From assembly GCA_009835515.1 (NCBI GenBank), contig VXXH01000067.1, positions 1 through 5,455 of the forward strand: DNA of 5,455 nt, written 5' to 3'. Each line of letters begins with the position of its first letter. Position 1 is the first letter of the stretch. Shown piece after piece: positions 1-5,176 of the stretch. Under the pieces are notes generated by a model, which had not been told where the DNA came from, did no database searches, and saw only the letters and a list, made by a program, of their open reading frames with translations. A program made the translations under genes and the position numbers. Origin of the DNA: Candidatus Poribacteria bacterium (GTDB taxonomy: Bacteria > Poribacteria > WGA-4E > WGA-3G).

Positions 1-21
1 ACAATGAACCCTTCTTTTCAT
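1..21 (-). CDS. Possible start of a further gene (7 codons, cut by window edge)
   Basis: An ATG at 21-19 opens a frame reading MKRRVHC before the window ends. It lies 73 bp after the stop of the second permease, on the same strand, with no obvious terminator hairpin between them, so it could be a third gene of the operon. The basic start (KRR) would suit a signal peptide or membrane anchor. No convincing Shine-Dalgarno sequence precedes the ATG, and an alternative TTG start in another frame is also open. Seven codons are too few for any functional statement. Confidence 0.2.
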
Positions 22-94
22 GAGCAGATGCCAATACTTGCTTTTTCTGTCTCTTGATTTTCGCCTATTGAAACAAATACGATTGAAGTGTTCT

Positions 95-1531
95 TTAAAC
101 ATCAACACGGAGGAACGACAGAAACGTACCCGCGAACAAGAGTAAAAAAAACAGCAATAATAACAGATTGTCCGTGGCTGCAGCATTGTATGCTCCACCG
201 AAACTGATGTGATCTTCAAATTTAGGAATTGATTCAAAGCGCACCAGCTTTTGTGATGTCCCTTCTTTGGGTCCGAGTGCATGTGGACTCTCTGGGTCGG
301 CACGATCGGTTTCAATGAGAAACGTTCTGAATTCACCGGCGTATCGGCGCACCTGCTTTAAAAATTGGACGTGCCGTGTGAAACCGGTTCCAGCAAGGGA
401 TTCAATGGCATAGCGGACGCTTGACGCAGGCGATATACGGGTTATGGATCTCGCAAGTTGAACCTGAGCGATTTGGGCATCTAAGTGCTCTTCATTCAAG
501 CTTTCATTGCGTTTGGCATCTTCCGCAATGTATTTCGCCCAGAATAACGTCCCCTCTGTTGCTGGAATCTCTCGTGAGGGAATTTTGTCGTCGTGCCGAC
601 GACGGATGTATTGCGCGTCAAGATTCTGGTACAGACTTTGCCGACGGGCATTGAATTCGTCACTGGTCATCGTCGGCTGTAAACCGCTGGTCATTGCGCC
701 AAGCGTAGAGGGCAGCAAGACTCCCCAAACGGTCCAAATCAGTAAAAGAATTGTGAGACTCGTTGACGAGTTACTCACACAAGAAGATATGAGCAACCCC
801 AGTGCCAGAAAAATTGACACATAAACAAGAGCGATAAAAACGATAACCCCCAATCGTCCCCACTCACTGAGTCCGAATGAAATACTTCCTGAAGAGTAAA
901 GGAGAAAGAGGTTAATTAATGCAGCCATCAAAAAAGGGATACTGATAGTTATCAATGCTGCGAGAAACTTGCTTATCAATACACTGCCGCGTGAAACGCT
1001 GTTCGACAGTATCAGTCGCAGTGTGCCGTGTCCTCGCTCCGAGGAGATCGCATCGAAAGTGAATAGGATGGCAATCAAACTCAACACCACAGAAACAATA
1101 TTGCTCCAATCAACATTTGTGTAATCTGGCATGATATTCCACAGACTTGGGTTGGTCTGTGGATATTCCATTCGCCATATCGCTTTGAATGAAAAACGGG
1201 TCGGTAACATAGCTGAACGATCGCTAACGCCGTCAGCGGATTCGGGTATAAATATCTCACCAGTATTTGTGCAAAAGGAGAGCACAGAAGGTTTTTTGTA
1301 AAGAGTACCTGGGCCTGCTATCAGCAGATTATACAAGCTGTCTGCGTTTGATCTCATCTTATCCAAAGATGCCGAGACCTTTTTTTGATATGCTGCTGAT
1401 TGTGCTTTATATTCGTCAAGATACCCGATTGCGTTGACGATCATCAGAACGAGCAGCAGTATCATTGTAAAAGCGAATCGCAGACTGTTCAGATGGTCAT
1501 AGAGTTCACGTTTTGTGATGTGCCAAATCAT
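95..1531 (-). CDS. ABC-2 type transporter permease (NosY/DUF3526-like), second of a pair
   Basis: A 478-residue integral membrane protein, read as the transmembrane half of an ABC-2 exporter. Hydrophobic segments lie near residues 17-37, 141-160, 185-212, 227-250, 256-277 and 453-475, giving six spans. Two large polar regions (about 38-140 and 278-452) probably face the periplasm. After the second span comes the ABC-2 signature FDAISSERGHGTLRL (159-173), followed by LSNSVSRGSVLISKFLAA (175-192), which in this family forms the cytoplasmic coupling region. A second conserved block, ISPASSVRYAIESLAGT, lies at 366-382. The protein is paralogous to the gene just upstream in transcription order, sharing these blocks and a C-terminal FLxFxRxxV. 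The ATG at 1531 lies 29 bp after that gene's stop and has only a weak purine stretch (GAGAA) before it, so translation may depend on coupling. The substrate is unknown. Family assignment is firm; direction of transport is inference. Confidence 0.9.
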   Translation of the reverse strand: MIWHITKRELYDHLNSLRFAFTMILLLVLMIVNAIGYLDEYKAQSAAYQKKVSASLDKMRSNADSLYNLLIAGPGTLYKKPSVLSFCTNTGEIFIPESADGVSDRSAMLPTRFSFKAIWRMEYPQTNPSLWNIMPDYTNVDWSNIVSVVLSLIAILFTFDAISSERGHGTLRLILSNSVSRGSVLISKFLAALITISIPFLMAALINLFLLYSSGSISFGLSEWGRLGVIVFIALVYVSIFLALGLLISSCVSNSSTSLTILLLIWTVWGVLLPSTLGAMTSGLQPTMTSDEFNARRQSLYQNLDAQYIRRRHDDKIPSREIPATEGTLFWAKYIAEDAKRNESLNEEHLDAQIAQVQLARSITRISPASSVRYAIESLAGTGFTRHVQFLKQVRRYAGEFRTFLIETDRADPESPHALGPKEGTSQKLVRFESIPKFEDHISFGGAYNAAATDNLLLLLFFLLLFAGTFLSFLRVDV

Positions 1532-1560
1532 TTTGGGTTCTCGGTTTACTGAAAACTATT

Positions 1561-3063
1561 CTACACTTCTTGTCGCACAAAGATTAAAAACGTCGTCATA
1601 AACAGCACAATGTTGATGAGTAGCAAACAAGCAATATCACCACTGGCGTGTTTTGTATGGGTTGATATATCCGCTCGGTGATAAGAAAATTGAGGGAAAT
1701 CGCTCAAATCAGCGTTTTCTCGGTCTTTAGCGAACCATTGCCGGGAAGAAAAAGCCGCCTTATCATAGAAATAATCGATAATCGTTTGCCGATACTGCTG
1801 GACTGTCGTGATGAAATCCTCAATGCCATGAAAATCTGTTCCTGCCCACGCCTCAGTTGCGAAATCATACATTGCCGCTGGTGAGAAACGCATCAGGTTT
1901 TTTGCGAAATCTGCTTTGCGAACGTGAACCTGATTCAGAGTTTTCTGACGAATTTGCCATGCTCTTTCTGCTGCGCGGATCCGTCGGGGTTCTGTGAACT
2001 GAAAATAAGCCTTGACATGAGGCATCAGGGGTTCCGCCTCGGGCTTGACACCGATACTTCGAGTTTCTGCCTTAGAATACATAAGTGTTGTCGGATTGGA
2101 AGTATGAGGCGTACCCACAGTTCCGTAATGGAGTATATTAGCATTCAGGTCCTCGCCCTCAATTTCATCGTTCCTTAAAAAATCTATCCGATCTCTTTCA
2201 AACGCCTCCCAAATCTGCTCAATTTCGCGATAAGCGGACTCCAACTGAGAAGACGTATCCCAAAGCCGATTGACAGCGAATACACTGAGGCTTGGATAGA
2301 TGAGAACCAGGGTACTCCATATCACCATTGACAACATCAAGGCGGTCGCAGCACGGCGAGTGATCACAGAGATTAACAAACCTATTAGATAGAAAGCAGA
2401 GAGATAGATAATTGAGATTAGCAAAATGCCACCAATTCGGAGCCAATCGTCACCACTCAGCAAAATTGACCCAGATATAGAAAACAAAATTAGTACGAGT
2501 AGCAAACTCATGATTACAGGAAGCATCAGACAAGCCATCGCACTGATGTACTTTGCTAACAGAATAACGGAACGACTCACAGCATTTGCCATCGTTAAGC
2601 GAAGTGTGCCTGCTTCCCGTTCCCCGGCGATTGCATCGTGGGCAAAAAGCAGTGCCAGTAGACTCAGAATTACCTGAAAGATTAAAATCAAATCAACGCT
2701 GGAAAACAGATTGAGGAAGGGGTTATCTGCACTGTGTGATTCAGTGTCCCAAAGCGTTGGTACCAAGACATGCCTGAAACTAATAGAGTTGCCCAACCGC
2801 CGATCCAAACCGGCATTGAAAATACTCAGTAGGTTGGGGGGTCGGTCTAAGTGGATTTCCAGACTCGAATAGGTTCTCGCGCTTGAAACTTCCTGAGAGT
2901 GTTGTTGCGCAGCAGTCCTGTAGCTTGTCAGGCGACGTTCGTAATCAGCAATCAGTACAACGGTATTCGCAACAACCAGCAGTAGCGTGACAACCATTGC
3001 AACGAGAAACCGAAAGGTCATGAGATTGGCGAGGAGCTCTCGGCGAATGAGTATTAGTAGCAT
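1561..3063 (-). CDS. ABC-2 type transporter permease (NosY/DUF3526-like), first of a pair
   Basis: A 500-residue membrane protein with the same plan as its downstream partner. Spans lie near residues 17-39, 123-143, 170-200, 209-233, 238-263 and 475-496, with long polar regions at about 40-122 and 264-474. The ABC-2 signature is HDAIAGEREAGTLRLTMAN (142-160), followed by AVSRSVILLAKYISA (161-175). The matching C-terminal block is FSPAAMYDFATEAWAGT (393-409), and the end reads FLIFVRQEV. Two diverged paralogues in tandem suggest a heterodimeric membrane unit. No ATP-binding subunit is encoded in the window. The ATG at 3063 has no clear Shine-Dalgarno sequence. It lies 11 bp after a 19-codon leader ORF that has a strong one, so its translation may be coupled to that ORF. 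The gene is first in an operon with a recognisable promoter and palindromic operators about 140-190 bp upstream. Role as a transporter permease is confident; the substrate is unknown. Confidence 0.9.
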   Translation of the reverse strand: MLLILIRRELLANLMTFRFLVAMVVTLLLVVANTVVLIADYERRLTSYRTAAQQHSQEVSSARTYSSLEIHLDRPPNLLSIFNAGLDRRLGNSISFRHVLVPTLWDTESHSADNPFLNLFSSVDLILIFQVILSLLALLFAHDAIAGEREAGTLRLTMANAVSRSVILLAKYISAMACLMLPVIMSLLLVLILFSISGSILLSGDDWLRIGGILLISIIYLSAFYLIGLLISVITRRAATALMLSMVIWSTLVLIYPSLSVFAVNRLWDTSSQLESAYREIEQIWEAFERDRIDFLRNDEIEGEDLNANILHYGTVGTPHTSNPTTLMYSKAETRSIGVKPEAEPLMPHVKAYFQFTEPRRIRAAERAWQIRQKTLNQVHVRKADFAKNLMRFSPAAMYDFATEAWAGTDFHGIEDFITTVQQYRQTIIDYFYDKAAFSSRQWFAKDRENADLSDFPQFSYHRADISTHTKHASGDIACLLLINIVLFMTTFLIFVRQEV

Positions 3064-3074
3064 TATATTATCAC

Positions 3075-3134
3075 TTAATCTGATAGGAGTGCTTCAATCA
3101 TCCAAATTATCTGTTGGTGCTTACCATCTGACAT
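3075..3134 (-). CDS. Leader ORF of 19 codons upstream of the permease operon
   Basis: The ATG at 3134-3132 starts a short frame, MSDGKHQQIIWMIEALLSD, ending in TAA at 3077-3075. It is preceded by AAAGGGAGG (3150-3142) with a 7-nt gap, much the best ribosome site in the permease leader. The stop lies 11 nt before the ATG of the 500-residue permease, which lacks a clear site of its own. The peptide could be a true small protein (HQQIIWMIEALL would make an amphipathic helix), a leader whose translation exposes the next start, or the surviving N-terminus of a lost gene. I do not recognise the peptide. The ribosome site and spacing are seen directly; expression is inferred. Confidence 0.5.
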   Translation of the reverse strand: MSDGKHQQIIWMIEALLSD

Positions 3135-3141
3135 GTGTCTG

Positions 3142-3150
3142 CCTCCCTTT
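3142..3150 (-). promoter_or_regulatory. Strong ribosome binding site of the leader ORF
   Basis: AAAGGGAGG on the minus strand, 7 nt before the leader ATG. It is notable because the downstream permease start at 3063 has only a weak AAGTGA nearby, so this site may serve both frames through coupling. Confidence 0.55.
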
Positions 3151-3151
3151 A

Positions 3152-3181
3152 GGTGTTCACAGGAAACCTACTGAACGCACC
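3152..3181 (-). promoter_or_regulatory. Hairpin in the permease operon leader
   Basis: On the minus strand the RNA can fold as GGTG-(cg)-TTCA-(gt)-AGG-TTT-CCT-(g)-TGAA-CACC. The outer stem pairs 3181-3178 and 3175-3172 with 3159-3152, and an inner AGG/CCT pair closes a 3-nt loop. It ends one base before the AAAGGGAGG ribosome site of the leader ORF. It may affect access to that site or stabilise the 5' end. There is no U-run after it, so it is not a classical terminator. Function is inference. Confidence 0.4.
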
Positions 3182-3195
3182 TTAAATTTAGTAAT

Positions 3196-3213
3196 ATGCT
3201 AATATTTTAGCAT
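3196..3213. promoter_or_regulatory. Palindromic operator-like box 1, overlapping the -10
   Basis: ATGCTAATATTTTAGCAT on the plus strand. Perfect 7-bp arms (ATGCTAA/TTAGCAT) flank a 4-bp centre. It covers the predicted extended -10 of the permease promoter, a typical position for a repressor. A near-identical box lies 44 bp away. The symmetry implies a dimeric helix-turn-helix protein. I cannot assign the regulator family, and no regulator gene is in the window. Confidence 0.6.
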
Positions 3214-3233
3214 TTACGAAATAATGATGTCAA
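3204..3233 (-). promoter_or_regulatory. Sigma-70-type promoter for the permease operon
   Basis: On the minus strand, TTGACA (3233-3228, perfect -35) is followed by an 18-bp spacer and TAAAAT (3209-3204, five of six to TATAAT), with TG one base upstream of the -10 (extended -10). Transcription would start near 3197, giving a leader of about 134 nt before the permease ATG. One palindrome overlaps the -10 and the other lies just upstream of the -35, which supports a regulated promoter. Confidence 0.6.
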
Positions 3234-3239
3234 GAAAAA

Positions 3240-3257
3240 ATGCTAAAACTTTAGCAT
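3240..3257. promoter_or_regulatory. Palindromic operator-like box 2, upstream of the -35
   Basis: ATGCTAAAACTTTAGCAT on the plus strand, with perfect 8-bp arms around a 2-bp centre. It shares the half-site ATGCTAA with box 1, and the centres are exactly 44 bp apart, about four helical turns. Two dimers could therefore sit on roughly the same face of the DNA around the -35. The box begins 6 bp upstream of TTGACA (minus strand). Confidence 0.6.
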
Positions 3258-3262
3258 AAATC

Positions 3263-3308
3263 GATAGCATATCGGACGCTTGACGCAGATGATATATGGG
3301 TTATGGAT
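3263..3308 (-). pseudogene. Remnant of an ABC-2 permease gene (about 46 bp)
   Basis: This stretch aligns without gaps to 404-449, inside the 478-residue permease gene. The core 3267-3308 versus 408-449 matches at 38 of 42 bases. In the same frame it reads SITHISSASSVRYAI, against SITRISPASSVRYAI (residues 362-376). Four of the six differences across the whole stretch are synonymous, so the fragment probably came from a working, related permease gene. It is bounded by TAA on the 5' side and by TTATGCTAA on the 3' side, where it runs into palindrome box 2. It is too short to encode anything and may be debris of a third paralogue or of recombination. Confidence 0.6.
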
Positions 3309-3397
3309 TACAGGTACAAAAACTAAGGAAGTTATTGACAGAAAGGATTAGACGCTATGTTCAGGCTGCGTAAAAGAAAGGGGTTGATTTAAGGATA
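3309..3397. other. Non-coding remainder of the DUF4159-permease spacer
   Basis: I see no gene here. The spacer between the two transcription units spans 3064-3485, and its other parts are described separately. This stretch has a plus-strand TTGACA at 3334-3339 without a good -10 or any gene to serve. At 3362-3381 is a diverged relative of the repeat near 5103-5155 (AGGCTGC, an A-run, then GGGG). Confidence 0.4.
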
Positions 3398-3442
3398 CTA
3401 AGGCTGCTCAATTGCCCAAGGTGGATAACTGAACAGCCTTAG
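3398..3442. terminator. Large hairpin downstream of the DUF4159 gene
   Basis: Arms of 13 bp, 3398-3410 (CTAAGGCTGCTCA) and 3430-3442 (TGAACAGCCTTAG), pair with a single mismatch that is a G-U wobble in the minus-strand RNA. The loop is 19 nt. The hairpin lies 43 nt past the stop of the DUF4159 gene and before the permease promoter, so it probably insulates the two units. There is no U-run on either strand, so it could instead be a REP-like palindromic repeat or an mRNA-stabilising 3' structure. Confidence 0.45.
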
Positions 3443-3449
3443 ATACGAT

Positions 3450-3470
3450 GCACGGTTAGAAAAACCGCGC
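3450..3470 (-). terminator. Small hairpin just after the DUF4159 stop
   Basis: On the minus strand, GCGCGGTT-TTTCT-AACCGTGC forms an 8-bp stem with one G-U wobble and a 5-nt loop, 15 nt after the TAG stop. It lacks a trailing U-run. Together with the larger hairpin that follows, it makes a tandem 3' structure that may end or protect the DUF4159 transcript. Confidence 0.4.
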
Positions 3471-3485
3471 TAAGAGACAAAAACT

Positions 3486-4964
3486 CTATTCAAAACCGCC
3501 GACCTTCGCTGCTTCAGGTGCGCGTGTCGGGAGTTCTTTCTTGGCTAACGTGTCTTCCGGCACATAACCGGAGTAGTCAGAAATCTGACCGTGCGTCAAC
3601 GCATAGACCACGACGTTTGTCATGAAACGATAGACACCGGGTGAATAGTGGACACTCCGTGTCGGGAGACTGACAGACTCCATTGCGCACATGTAGTCAC
3701 GACGGACAACGATAACGGACAACTTTTCACCGACGGAGATACCTTCGAGGTAGTTCCGTTTCGGAGGACGTGTGCCCCACCAGAAGATGTCGAATCCGAC
3801 TGGGGGTCCGCCCATTTCATAGAAGTTGTCATAGACTTCGTGATCGTTGGCAATCCGTTCAATCTGATACTCAGGCATGACGTAACGCATCTGTGCGAGG
3901 AAGAGACGAATCATCGCCTGCGCAGGCGCGTTCACACCGCAGTCGTCAAAGACAAGGAATCCACCTTTTTCGACGAGGTAGCGGCGCATACCGGCAGCTT
4001 CAGTCTCAGTGAGACGGCTGTCCATTTTACCACCACCATACTGCCGTCCGAGCAAGTTACGAGAACGGACAAGTGAGGGGTCGTGTCCTGTCATAAAGAC
4101 GAAGGGTGTTTTGAAGAGGTTCGCATCGGTAAGTTTCAATGCACCGCCTTCAACGTTCATGTCGGTTTTGATTTTGGTACGTTCGTTGAGCCACTTCGTC
4201 AATGCGTTCAAGGAAGAGGCATCAGCCCACCAGTCAGAGAGACTGTGGCGGATCCGTGTGAAACGGAATACGCCGCGGATGTCTTTACCTTTACCGATAA
4301 CGCGACCACCGGGTTCGCCTCTCGGCAGGGGTGGTACTTCGACGTTACCGAGTGTGATGTTTTCAACGACATCGCCGAGGGCATCACGTGCGGCACCGAC
4401 GTTTTCGACCATTGCGAGGCCGGGTGGACGTTCAAAAGCGACTTTGACCTGTACTGCGGTACCTGCGACACCACGACCGATGTTAGCCGGTCCGGCGGAG
4501 GGTGCACTTGCGACAGGTGCGGAGAACGCCAAGGCACCGGGTGCGTCCGATACCGGGAGATCTGTATGTGTTACAACCGTTGGTACTGGCGCGTTCGGTG
4601 TAACCACTTTCGGGACATTCGGGTTGATTGGTGCGTCAACTTTGACGGTCTGGTTTGAGAATTCGAGTACCGTCTGCGGTTGGAAGCTTGACTTTGCGAC
4701 AAACGCAGTTGTTACGCGCGGTTGTACCTGCACCTGTTCGACAACGACAGTGTTTTGCGTCGGAACAGTCGGCTTAATAACCGGTTTCACGACAGGCTTC
4801 CGTACCTTAGGCTTCGGCGGCTCCTTGGGTTGGAGCACTTCGGCACCGACGAGGTCTTTGAACTGTTCGGTTTGTGTGACCAGATAAATACCGGCAACGA
4901 CCGCGATGACCACGTGGAGTACCAATGAAGTCATGAAGGCACCAGAGGTTCTTTTTACGCTCAT
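3486..4964 (-). CDS. TonB-anchored DUF4159 domain protein
   Basis: A 492-residue envelope protein in three parts. Residues 1-35 are a basic start plus one membrane span (about 12-30) containing S13-LVL-H17, the SxxxH spacing that TonB uses to engage ExbB/ExbD. Residues 46-70 are Pro/Lys-rich (KEPPKPKVRKPVVKP and onward), followed by a low-complexity Val/Pro/Ala linker to about 220, resembling the TonB stalk. Residues 231-460 match DUF4159: FRFTRIRHSLSDWW (233-246), SLNALTKWLNERT (251-263), FVFMTGHD (288-295), GGFLVFDDCG (334-343), YVMPEYQIERI (361-371) and TNVVVYALTHG (449-459). The TonB C-terminal domain is absent. By its family the C-terminal domain resembles a glutamine-amidotransferase-like fold of unknown activity (from memory). 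The start is set by GGAGGT 8 nt before the ATG. The gene looks more G+C-rich than the permeases. It is probably its own transcription unit. Domain call is strong; motor coupling is inference. Confidence 0.85.
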   Translation of the reverse strand: MSVKRTSGAFMTSLVLHVVIAVVAGIYLVTQTEQFKDLVGAEVLQPKEPPKPKVRKPVVKPVIKPTVPTQNTVVVEQVQVQPRVTTAFVAKSSFQPQTVLEFSNQTVKVDAPINPNVPKVVTPNAPVPTVVTHTDLPVSDAPGALAFSAPVASAPSAGPANIGRGVAGTAVQVKVAFERPPGLAMVENVGAARDALGDVVENITLGNVEVPPLPRGEPGGRVIGKGKDIRGVFRFTRIRHSLSDWWADASSLNALTKWLNERTKIKTDMNVEGGALKLTDANLFKTPFVFMTGHDPSLVRSRNLLGRQYGGGKMDSRLTETEAAGMRRYLVEKGGFLVFDDCGVNAPAQAMIRLFLAQMRYVMPEYQIERIANDHEVYDNFYEMGGPPVGFDIFWWGTRPPKRNYLEGISVGEKLSVIVVRRDYMCAMESVSLPTRSVHYSPGVYRFMTNVVVYALTHGQISDYSGYVPEDTLAKKELPTRAPEAAKVGGFE

Positions 4965-4972
4965 TCGTTATT

Positions 4973-4978
4973 ACCTCC
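4973..4978 (-). promoter_or_regulatory. Ribosome binding site of the DUF4159 gene
   Basis: GGAGGT on the minus strand, 8 nt before the ATG at 4964-4962. It is a near-perfect Shine-Dalgarno sequence and decides the start in favour of MSVKRTSG, which also places the membrane span at the correct distance from the N-terminus. Confidence 0.8.
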
Positions 4979-5021
4979 AAGGGATATTGTTTGCGTATCC
5001 TAAACGAAAAAATAAAAGTTG

Positions 5022-5093
5022 TTGATGCAGAAGATACGTGCAATTTCCATGCCAATGCAAAAACGCTGAATTTGCGGGTAATCTCTGCATCAA
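5022..5093. repeat. Widely spaced inverted repeat around the DUF4159 promoter region
   Basis: TTGATGCAGA (5022-5031) and TCTGCATCAA (5084-5093) are perfect 10-bp inverted copies separated by 52 bp. Allowing a one-base bulge, the pairing extends to 13 bp (to 5034 and 5081). The arms bracket the sigma-54-like site, one far upstream and one at the expected transcription start. They could be half-sites for a regulator or the ends of a very small repeat element. Confidence 0.45.
5039..5055 (-). promoter_or_regulatory. Sigma-54-like -24/-12 promoter for the DUF4159 gene
   Basis: On the minus strand, TTGGCATG-GAAA-TTGCA (5055-5039) matches the known consensus YTGGCACG-N4-TTGCW with one mismatch, and the GG and GC are exactly 10 bp apart. 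Transcription would start near 5028, giving a leader of about 63 nt. A weak sigma-70 alternative (TTGCAT, 17 bp, GTATCT) overlaps it. No activator gene is visible and one such match can arise by chance, so the call is tentative. Confidence 0.4.
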
Positions 5094-5102
5094 ACGGGTT
5101 AA

Positions 5103-5155
5103 GCTGCACAAAAAGGGGCAGTTCCTTTTTTTAGGCTGCACAAAAAGGGGCAGTT
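5103..5155. repeat. Two tandemly placed 21-bp direct repeats
   Basis: Identical 21-bp units at 5103-5123 and 5135-5155 (each GCTGCAC, an A-run, then GGGGCAGTT) recur with a 32-bp period and an 11-bp spacer that is mostly T. Each unit carries a small internal CTGC/GCAG inverted repeat. The first unit's AAAAAGG also pairs with CCTTTTT at 5124-5130, a weak A/T-rich hairpin that might end transcription of the gene at 5177. They resemble dispersed REP-like elements of bacterial spacers, but whether they recur elsewhere in the genome cannot be seen here. Confidence 0.7.
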
Positions 5156-5176
5156 TTTAACAAGGCGTACGGAACG

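Noticed and set aside
3196..3257. Palindromes as a start of a CRISPR array or as attachment sites
   Set aside because: Only two copies, each internally symmetric, with no further repeats or spacers, and positioned over promoter elements. Operators are the simpler reading.
3334..3363. Plus-strand TTGACA that might be a promoter
   Set aside because: The best -10 (TATGTT) is only 15 bp away and no plus-strand gene follows, only the 3' end of the DUF4159 gene.
4083..4658. 191-codon open frame on the plus strand, with Cys-rich protein
   Set aside because: Also antisense to the DUF4159 gene. The cysteines come from reading its codons in reverse, and no zinc-finger spacing or ribosome site is present.
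4009..4887. 292-codon open frame on the plus strand
   Set aside because: It lies wholly antisense to the DUF4159 gene, has Ser/Thr/Arg/Gly-rich low-complexity sequence and no recognisable domain. The minus-strand frame has domain motifs and a strong ribosome site.
4807..5109. 100-codon minus-strand frame overlapping the DUF4159 start
   Set aside because: It needs a GTG start inside the upstream repeat region, runs in a different frame through the Pro/Lys-rich stalk, and ends in arginine-rich nonsense typical of an out-of-frame read.
5110..5130. AAAAAGG/CCTTTTT hairpin as an intrinsic terminator
   Set aside because: The stem has only two G-C pairs and is made by the A- and T-runs of the repeat itself. 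Too weak to list separately.
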